From NCBI GenBank assembly GCA_022844575.1, contig JALHLL010000011.1, positions 1-28,699 of the forward strand: 28,699 nt of DNA, read 5' to 3'. The DNA is from a bacterium. GTDB taxonomy: Bacteria > Bacteroidota > Ignavibacteria > Kapaibacteriales > UBA961. Position 1 is the first letter of the stretch, and the number at the start of each line of letters is the position of its first letter. A program made the position numbers and the translations under genes. The notes under the pieces are model-generated. The model made no database searches. It was given only the letters and a program-made list of their open reading frames with translations, and was not told where the DNA came from. Positions 23,324 to 28,699 of the stretch are shown piece after piece.

Positions 23324-24235
23324 ATGAAAAAACTAACAAAAATCTGTGCCGTATGTATAATCATCGGCTTATGCTCGTCCTGCGCAAGAATCCCCGCCGG
23401 CTACCGTGGTATCAAAGTCAATTTGCTCGGTTCAAGTTCGGGTGAGGTAGAATCTCTTAATGTTGGACGTTACTTCTATTGGCCTTTTGGGGTCGAAATT
23501 TATAAATTTCCTGTTTTTCAACAGAATACTGTTTGGTCAGGAGAGGAATCGATTAGTTTTCAGACTGTTGAAGGACTAACTGCAAGTGCGGATTTGGGCA
23601 TAAGTTACTCCATTGTTCCTGACAGTGTGCCAATCCTTTTTCAGAAGTACCGTCGAGGTATAGAAGAAATTACCAGTATCTTCTTACGTAATATGGTTGT
23701 AGATGCGGTAAATCAAGTAGCATCGAATATGAATGTCGAAGCAGTTTATGGAAAAGGTAGGCAGCAATTACTGATAGATGTTACGGGAATGGTATCGAAA
23801 CAAGTGAGGTCATACGGTCTTGTTGTTGATAAAATATATGCCGTTGGGCAATTTAGACTACCTATGAAAGTAGTAACCGCAATAGACTCAAAGATAGAAG
23901 CCACGCAAAGAGCAATGCAAAGAGAAAATGAAGTAAAAGAGGCGGAAGCGGAAGCCGCAAAAAGAAATGCAATAATTAAGGGCGAAGCGGATGCTGTCGT
24001 TATACGTGCAAAAGCTGAATCCGAAGCATTACTTATTCGTGCAAAGGCTGAATCAGATGCAAATAATTTGCGTTCTACTTCATTAACACCTGCATTACTC
24101 AATTATGAATCGATAAAACGTTGGGATGGTGTACTGCCTCAGGTTACAGGTAGTTCAGCATTACCATTCTTTCAAATAGCTCCATTCACCGGTAAAAGTG
24201 ATAGTCTGGGAAGAAAAGCTATGTCCGAACGATAA
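23324..24235 (+). CDS. SPFH/band 7 domain lipoprotein (prohibitin-like)
   Basis: A 303-residue protein. The signal ends with a cysteine at 20 (IIIGLCSSC) that could be lipidated, although Cys at the -3 position is unusual. The SPFH domain follows: IPAGYRGIKVNLLGSSSGEV, FPVFQQNTVWSGEESISFQT and VNQVASNMNVEAVYGKGRQQ, then the alanine- and glutamate-rich coiled coil from about 195 to 245, with near repeats VIRAKAESEALLIRAKAESD. Prohibitin/HflK-like members form large membrane-bound cages that hold proteases or organise the membrane. If lipidated, this one would face the periplasm. Its place within suf, between the ArsC-like gene and sufC (33 bases), is unusual. Confidence 0.85.
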   Translation: MKKLTKICAVCIIIGLCSSCARIPAGYRGIKVNLLGSSSGEVESLNVGRYFYWPFGVEIYKFPVFQQNTVWSGEESISFQTVEGLTASADLGISYSIVPDSVPILFQKYRRGIEEITSIFLRNMVVDAVNQVASNMNVEAVYGKGRQQLLIDVTGMVSKQVRSYGLVVDKIYAVGQFRLPMKVVTAIDSKIEATQRAMQRENEVKEAEAEAAKRNAIIKGEADAVVIRAKAESEALLIRAKAESDANNLRSTSLTPALLNYESIKRWDGVLPQVTGSSALPFFQIAPFTGKSDSLGRKAMSER

Positions 24236-24268
24236 GATAATTACTTAATCATTTACTATACGGCAACT

Positions 24269-25027
24269 ATGTTACGAATTGAAGAGCTATACGCATCAGT
24301 CGAAGAAAAAGAAATTCTGAAAGGGATAAATTTACAGGTAAAAGCGGGAGAAGTACATGCGATAATGGGACCGAACGGCTCCGGTAAATCCACACTTGCA
24401 TCTGTTCTTGCAGGCAGGACCGACTATACGGTAACAAGCGGTAAAGTTCTATTTGAGAATAAGGAACTTTTGGAAATGTCTCCTGAAGAACGCGCTCAAG
24501 CCGGTATTTTTCTTGCTTTTCAATATCCTGTGGAAATACCGGGCGTTTCGACCGCAAATTTTTTAAAAACAGCTATGAACGAAATACGAAAAAGTAAGGG
24601 TGAGGAAACGCTTGATGCAATGGATTTTTTGAAACTGATGAAACAAAAAGCGGCTTTATTGGAATTAGATACAAGTTTCCTACAGCGTTCGCTTAATGAA
24701 GGGTTTTCCGGCGGGGAAAAGAAGAAAAATGAGATTTTTCAGATGGCAATGCTTGAACCCAAACTTGCAGTTTTGGATGAAACGGATTCGGGCTTGGATA
24801 TAGATGCCCTGAAAATTGTAGCAAATGGTGTGAATTCTTTGAGAAATAACAATAATGCTTTTATTGTCGTTACCCATTATCAGCGTTTATTGGATTATAT
24901 CATACCTGATTTTGTTCATGTATTGTATAAAGGAAAAATAGTACGTTCCGGAGGTAAAGAACTTGCTTTGGAATTGGAAGAAAGAGGATATGATTGGATT
25001 AAGGAAGAAATTGCGGAGACCGTATAA
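24269..25027 (+). CDS. sufC: SUF ABC-type ATPase SufC
   Basis: A 252-residue cytoplasmic ATPase of the SufBCD scaffold complex. Walker A is GPNGSGKST (34-42). The signature region LNEGFSGGEKKKNE (142-155) has the SufC-specific GGEKKKNE form. Walker B is LAVLDETDSGLDID (166-179), followed by the switch His in VTHYQRLLDYI. FQYPVEIPGVS marks the Q-loop region, as in other SufC proteins. It lacks any membrane partner, as expected for SUF. The TAA stop overlaps the sufD ATG by one base, so the two subunits are coupled. Confidence 0.98.
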   Translation: MLRIEELYASVEEKEILKGINLQVKAGEVHAIMGPNGSGKSTLASVLAGRTDYTVTSGKVLFENKELLEMSPEERAQAGIFLAFQYPVEIPGVSTANFLKTAMNEIRKSKGEETLDAMDFLKLMKQKAALLELDTSFLQRSLNEGFSGGEKKKNEIFQMAMLEPKLAVLDETDSGLDIDALKIVANGVNSLRNNNNAFIVVTHYQRLLDYIIPDFVHVLYKGKIVRSGGKELALELEERGYDWIKEEIAETV

Positions 25028-26346
25028 TGGATCAAGAAAATATGACATTATTACAACGTTTGGGTAATGAATACAAACGTTCCGAAGAATCGTTAAATGG
25101 TTTGTCGGGCTCAAAATTCCATGAGATACGCCGCAAGGCGATGGATATTTTTTCACAAACGGGATTCCCGACTACCAGACATGAAGAATGGAAATACACA
25201 AATATCTTTTCAATTCTTCATAATGGATTTAAGTTTTCCGGTATTTCATCCATAAGTAAAGAAACTCTTCAAACATTGGTAATCCCCAATCTTGATTGTA
25301 CGAAACTTGTATTGGTAAACGGCGTTTATTCTGCTGCACTTTCGGATATACTTCCCGATGATGTGACGGTACAATCAATACGTGAACTGTTCCGAATAAA
25401 ATCCGATCGTGTGGAAAATACCTATGCTGAAATAGCTGATAGTGTTAAAAACCCTTTTGTAGCACTTAATACCGCATTGGCTGAAGATGGTTTGTATATC
25501 CATCTGAAAAAAAATTGCAAAGTAGAAAAACCGATACATATTATTGCTATATCCGATGCACAAGAGGATTCGGTTGTTTCCGTACCGAGACTATTTATTG
25601 ATGTTGAGAAAAATGCGGAGTTAACAATAGTATATACATCTCATACTATCGGTAATAATTCTTCCTGGAAAAATAGTGTTCTTGAAGTAATTGTTCAAGA
25701 AAACGCTTCGCTCACAATTATTAATTGTCAGACAGATACATCACAAGCATCTGTTATTGAAACAATTCAATCCACTATTGCCGAAGATGCACACTATTCG
25801 CTTACAACAGTTTCTCTCGGTTGTAATTTTATTCGTAATGACGCGAATGTTATATTAAACGGTAAAAATTCAGAAGCCCATTTATACGGTTTGATTCTTG
25901 GTGACGGTAAACGTTTGATTGATAATCATACGATTGTTGACCATGCAAAACCACATTGTGAAAGTAGCGAATTCTATAAATATATCCTAGATGATAAATC
26001 TACCGGAATATTTAACGGAAAAGTATTTGTGCGTGAAGATGCGCAAAAAACGAATGCCTATCAATCGAATAAAACCATTTTACTTTCCGATACGGCAACA
26101 ATTAATACGAAACCCCAATTAGAAATTTTTGCTGACGATGTAAAATGCTCACACGGAGCAACAAGCGGACAGTTGGATGAAGAGCAAATGTTTTATTTGC
26201 AAGCACGGGGAATAGGTAAAGAACGCGCACGAGCTTTATTGTTGCATGCCTTTGCGGTTGATATTCTGAAAAAAATACATATAGAGCCGATAGTGGAATG
26301 GTTGGATAAAGATATTGCCCAACGATTGCATGATGAAGGTAATTAA
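25027..26346 (+). CDS. sufD: Fe-S cluster assembly protein SufD
   Basis: A 439-residue partner of SufB in the SufBC2D complex. The N-terminal helical part contains GFPTTRHEEWKYTNI, the standard SufD entry motif. The beta-helix core follows, with ILGDGKRLIDNHTIVDHAKPHCESSEFYKYILDD and SNKTILLSDTATINTKPQLEI. The C-terminal EDVKCSHGATSGQLDEEQMFYLQARGI has His376, matching the conserved histidine (E. coli His360) at the SufB-SufD cluster interface. The length is close to the E. coli protein. It is coupled to sufC by a one-base overlap and lies 42 bases before sufS. Confidence 0.97.
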   Translation: MDQENMTLLQRLGNEYKRSEESLNGLSGSKFHEIRRKAMDIFSQTGFPTTRHEEWKYTNIFSILHNGFKFSGISSISKETLQTLVIPNLDCTKLVLVNGVYSAALSDILPDDVTVQSIRELFRIKSDRVENTYAEIADSVKNPFVALNTALAEDGLYIHLKKNCKVEKPIHIIAISDAQEDSVVSVPRLFIDVEKNAELTIVYTSHTIGNNSSWKNSVLEVIVQENASLTIINCQTDTSQASVIETIQSTIAEDAHYSLTTVSLGCNFIRNDANVILNGKNSEAHLYGLILGDGKRLIDNHTIVDHAKPHCESSEFYKYILDDKSTGIFNGKVFVREDAQKTNAYQSNKTILLSDTATINTKPQLEIFADDVKCSHGATSGQLDEEQMFYLQARGIGKERARALLLHAFAVDILKKIHIEPIVEWLDKDIAQRLHDEGN

Positions 26347-26388
26347 GAAAATCGAATTGTAATTCCGATATATTTTCATTATAAATTC

Positions 26389-27645
26389 ATGATGACCTCA
26401 CCTTCGGATATGGTTAAAGATAAAACTGTTCTAAATATAGATTCCATACGCAATGATTTTCCCGAACTATTGCGCATGGTGCATGGCGTTCCATTACGAT
26501 ATTTAGATAATGCGGCTTCCACACTCAAACCGAAAAGGGTTATAAATACCGTGTCGGATTTTTATGCTCAATCGTATAGCAATATTCACAGGGGAGTATA
26601 TTTAACGTCGCAAGAGGCAACACAAAAGTATGAGAATGTAAGAACAATTGTTGCCGATTTTATTTCTGCGGCCGATCCCTCTGAAATTATTTTTACAAAA
26701 GGTGCAACTGAAGCGATAAATCTTGTCGCTGCAACTTGGGGTGATAAGCATATAAACGAAGGTGATGAGATTATTATTACCACAATGGAGCATCATGCCA
26801 ATATAGTGCCTTGGCAAATGCTTTGCGAAAAGAAAAATGCTACGTTGAAAATAATTCCGATTGATGATAATGGGGAAATAATCCTTGAAGAATATGCAAA
26901 ACTACTGAGCGAAAAAACGAAACTTATTGCATGTGTTTATGCTTCCAATTCACTCGGAACAATCAATCCTTTGACAACGATAATTGCAATGGCAAAGAAT
27001 GTGGGTGCATGCGTATTAGTTGATGGGGCTCAGGCAATACAACATATTCCTCTTAATGTTCAAGAATTGAATTGTGACTTTTTTGTTTTTTCGGGGCATA
27101 AAGTATATGCGCCCAGTGGTACGGGAGTTTTATACGGAAAAAAAGAAATTCTTAATTCCATGCCGCCGTATCAGACAGGTGGAGATATGATACGAAAAGT
27201 GACATTTGAAAAAACAACATTTGCCGCAGTACCTGCCCGTTTTGAAGCGGGTACGCCCAATATTGAGGGTGCTATCGGGCTTGGAGCAGCAATCGAATAT
27301 ATAAGGGATTTAGGCATAGAGGAAATTGGAGCATATGAGAATATGTTGCTTCAGTATGCAACTGAAAAATTGCAGCAAATACCCGAACTCAATATTATAG
27401 GCAAAGCGCATGATAAAGTTGCCGTAATTTCATTTACATTGGGTTCCGTACATCCGCATGATATTGGTTCGATGTTAGATAGAAAGGGAATAGCTGTTCG
27501 CGCAGGACATCATTGTACACAACCTTTATGGGAACGGTACGGTGTTACAGCCACAACACGTGCATCTTTTGCCTTTTATAATACAAAAGAAGAAATTGAT
27601 GCTTTGTTCGAGGCATTACATTCTGTTGTGAAAATGTTTGCATAA
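26389..27645 (+). CDS. sufS: Group II cysteine desulfurase SufS
   Basis: A 418-residue PLP enzyme that takes sulfur from L-cysteine as a persulfide for cluster assembly. Family blocks are YLDNAASTLKP, ATEAINLVA, MEHHANIVPW and LVDGAQAIQHIPLNVQELNCDF. Lys238 in FSGHKVYAPSGTG binds PLP. Cys376 in RAGHHCTQPLWERYG is the persulfide-carrying cysteine, on the short loop of group II enzymes. FAFYNTKEEIDAL closes the fold. Normally a SufE or SufU acceptor stimulates it; none is encoded here. It ends the suf gene run. ATGATG at the start leaves the first or second codon possible. Confidence 0.97.
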   Translation: MMTSPSDMVKDKTVLNIDSIRNDFPELLRMVHGVPLRYLDNAASTLKPKRVINTVSDFYAQSYSNIHRGVYLTSQEATQKYENVRTIVADFISAADPSEIIFTKGATEAINLVAATWGDKHINEGDEIIITTMEHHANIVPWQMLCEKKNATLKIIPIDDNGEIILEEYAKLLSEKTKLIACVYASNSLGTINPLTTIIAMAKNVGACVLVDGAQAIQHIPLNVQELNCDFFVFSGHKVYAPSGTGVLYGKKEILNSMPPYQTGGDMIRKVTFEKTTFAAVPARFEAGTPNIEGAIGLGAAIEYIRDLGIEEIGAYENMLLQYATEKLQQIPELNIIGKAHDKVAVISFTLGSVHPHDIGSMLDRKGIAVRAGHHCTQPLWERYGVTATTRASFAFYNTKEEIDALFEALHSVVKMFA

Positions 27646-27763
27646 ATAGAAGAATCTCTACATACAATGTTGACTTTTTGAGAGAAAACCCATAATTTAG
27701 TCCTGCAAGCGAACAGTCGTAGTCCGAAGAAACCGTATTAACATTTTTCTAACACGATTTAAC

Positions 27764-27794
27764 TTGGTACAGATACAACAAGTGTGTAGGTTTG
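27764..27794 (+). promoter_or_regulatory. Candidate Bacteroidota-type promoter for the PDZ protein
   Basis: TAGGTTTG (27787-27794) matches the TAnnTTTG -7 box and TTGG (27764-27767) lies 19 bases upstream, the spacing of the -33 element. It would start transcription near 27800, about 37 bases before the ATG. A sigma70-like alternative, TTGACT (27670-27675) with TAATTT (27693-27698), has a 17-base spacer. Confidence 0.4.
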
Positions 27795-27836
27795 TACCAC
27801 GAAATCACATTGTATCATTTACTCAATAGGATGTAT

Positions 27837-28699
27837 ATGTACTTCTCATCAAGAAATCTTATTGCCTCGCTTGGCTTGGCTTTCATAGTAACAGGTTCGG
27901 CATTTAGTCAAGAAGCTACTCAGCCGAATGCTGATTCGAAAGAGCGTAATGTACGCGTTGAACGCAAAATCGTACGTTATTTGAATACGAACGGCGAAGA
28001 AAATGCAAATCGTATTGATTTATCGAGTGAGGACTTAGCACTCATTGAAAAAAATGCCAATGTTTATGTTAGTAACACGCAACGTCCGTTTTTAGGTATT
28101 ACTTTCATTCAACTTGCAGGTGAAGAGAGTAACAAACCTGTAAAAATTGATCGTGTTACAAAAGAATCCGCAGCAGCCAAAGCCGGTATATTAGAAGGGG
28201 ATATCCTTGTAGCTATTGATGGTGAAAAAATACAATCAGGTTCACAGGTTTCGGAAATTATTAAGTCGAAAAAAGTGGGCGATGATGTTGCCATCGAGAT
28301 TATCCGCAATGAGGAAAACAAAACGCTCAATGCTACTTTAGGTGAAAAAGCAGAAAATATCCGTATAGTAACTCGTATTAATAAAGACGGTAAAAAAACG
28401 GAAGATATCACTATTACACGTAAAGAACTCGGAAAAGAATTTGCACAACTCGACCCACGTATTCAGGAGCTTGTTAATAAAGAATTGGCTAATGTACGTG
28501 AACTTAGAGTTTCCTATGATAATCCTATCGTTTGGGTTAATGAATCCGAAACATCAAATCCTTGTGAAAAACTACGTGAGATGAATGGAACGGCAATGTT
28601 GGGTGTTTATATCTCTACAAGTTATCGTAACAATGTGTTTGTTGAAAATACAATCCATCAGATGGGGGCAGAAGTTGCCGGTTTGCAAAAAGGTGATGT
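27837..28699 (+). CDS. Secreted PDZ-domain protein (3' end cut by window)
   Basis: The frame is open from ATG 27837 (an in-frame ATG at 27831 is possible) to the right edge, 287 codons. A signal peptide (LIASLGLAFIVTGSAFS, cleaved before QEATQ) leads to a charged segment, then a PDZ domain at about 82-160: RPFLGITFIQLAG carries the ligand loop, and ESAAAKAGILEGDILVAIDGEKI is the classical GDxIxxIxG core. A helical charged linker follows, and a second PDZ-like domain begins at MLGVYISTS and GAEVAGLQKGD at the edge. No protease domain precedes the PDZ, so it is not a DegP-type enzyme as far as seen. Periplasmic or surface binding is likely. Confidence 0.85.
   Translation, partial: MYFSSRNLIASLGLAFIVTGSAFSQEATQPNADSKERNVRVERKIVRYLNTNGEENANRIDLSSEDLALIEKNANVYVSNTQRPFLGITFIQLAGEESNKPVKIDRVTKESAAAKAGILEGDILVAIDGEKIQSGSQVSEIIKSKKVGDDVAIEIIRNEENKTLNATLGEKAENIRIVTRINKDGKKTEDITITRKELGKEFAQLDPRIQELVNKELANVRELRVSYDNPIVWVNESETSNPCEKLREMNGTAMLGVYISTSYRNNVFVENTIHQMGAEVAGLQKGD

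Noticed and set aside
24001..24068. Near-repeat in the SPFH gene as a DNA repeat element
   Set aside because: The repeat reflects two coiled-coil heptad-rich units (VIRAKAESEA, LIRAKAESDA) in the protein, not a mobile or CRISPR-like repeat.

Overview
The window looks like chromosomal DNA of a Gram-negative, AT-rich bacterium of the Bacteroidota or a close relative in the FCB group, such as Kapabacteria. The placement is an inference. It rests on a DUF6029 and Omp28 pair, a secreted protein with a type IX secretion-like C-terminal domain, a TPP riboswitch driving a TonB receptor, generally weak Shine-Dalgarno sequences, and several TAnnTTTG boxes upstream of genes. No phage, transposase, tRNA, rRNA or CRISPR array was seen.

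Layout. 1-2145 (mostly minus strand): an outer-membrane barrel protein cut by the left edge, a four-helix membrane protein and a stand-alone effector-binding protein. 2368-5015: a TPP riboswitch, a TonB-dependent receptor and a terminator, which is a self-contained thiamin-uptake unit. 5236-8519: a TlpA-like thioredoxin, a DUF6029 barrel and an Omp28 lipoprotein with its own CxxC, closed by a terminator; this looks like an envelope redox module. 8531-9070: a gamma-class carbonic anhydrase. 9071-10143: a gene-poor kilobase with a 55-codon ORF and two minicistron-like leaders. 10144-12186: a 16-cysteine secreted protein and a BNR-repeat T9SS cargo protein.

12288-13076 is rlmB on the minus strand, divergent from a long plus-strand run: queF, queD, gltX, a lipoprotein, a sigma54-type response regulator, murC and a receiver/pseudo-receiver/CheX-like protein. 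Spacings of 1 to 34 bases suggest one operon or a few overlapping units joining queuosine synthesis, glutamyl-tRNA charging, cell-wall precursor synthesis and signalling.

20158-27645 is a complete SUF iron-sulfur locus: two copies of a palindromic operator, an Rrf2 regulator, sufB, an iodotyrosine-deiodinase-like flavoprotein, an ArsC/Spx-like protein, an SPFH lipoprotein, sufC, sufD and sufS. The three unusual genes sit between sufB and sufC, and the flavoprotein overlaps sufB by one base. The flavoprotein keeps the Glu-Tyr-Lys lid residues and flavin-contacting Thr of true halotyrosine deiodinases. This locus is the best candidate for an undescribed system. The right edge cuts a secreted PDZ protein.
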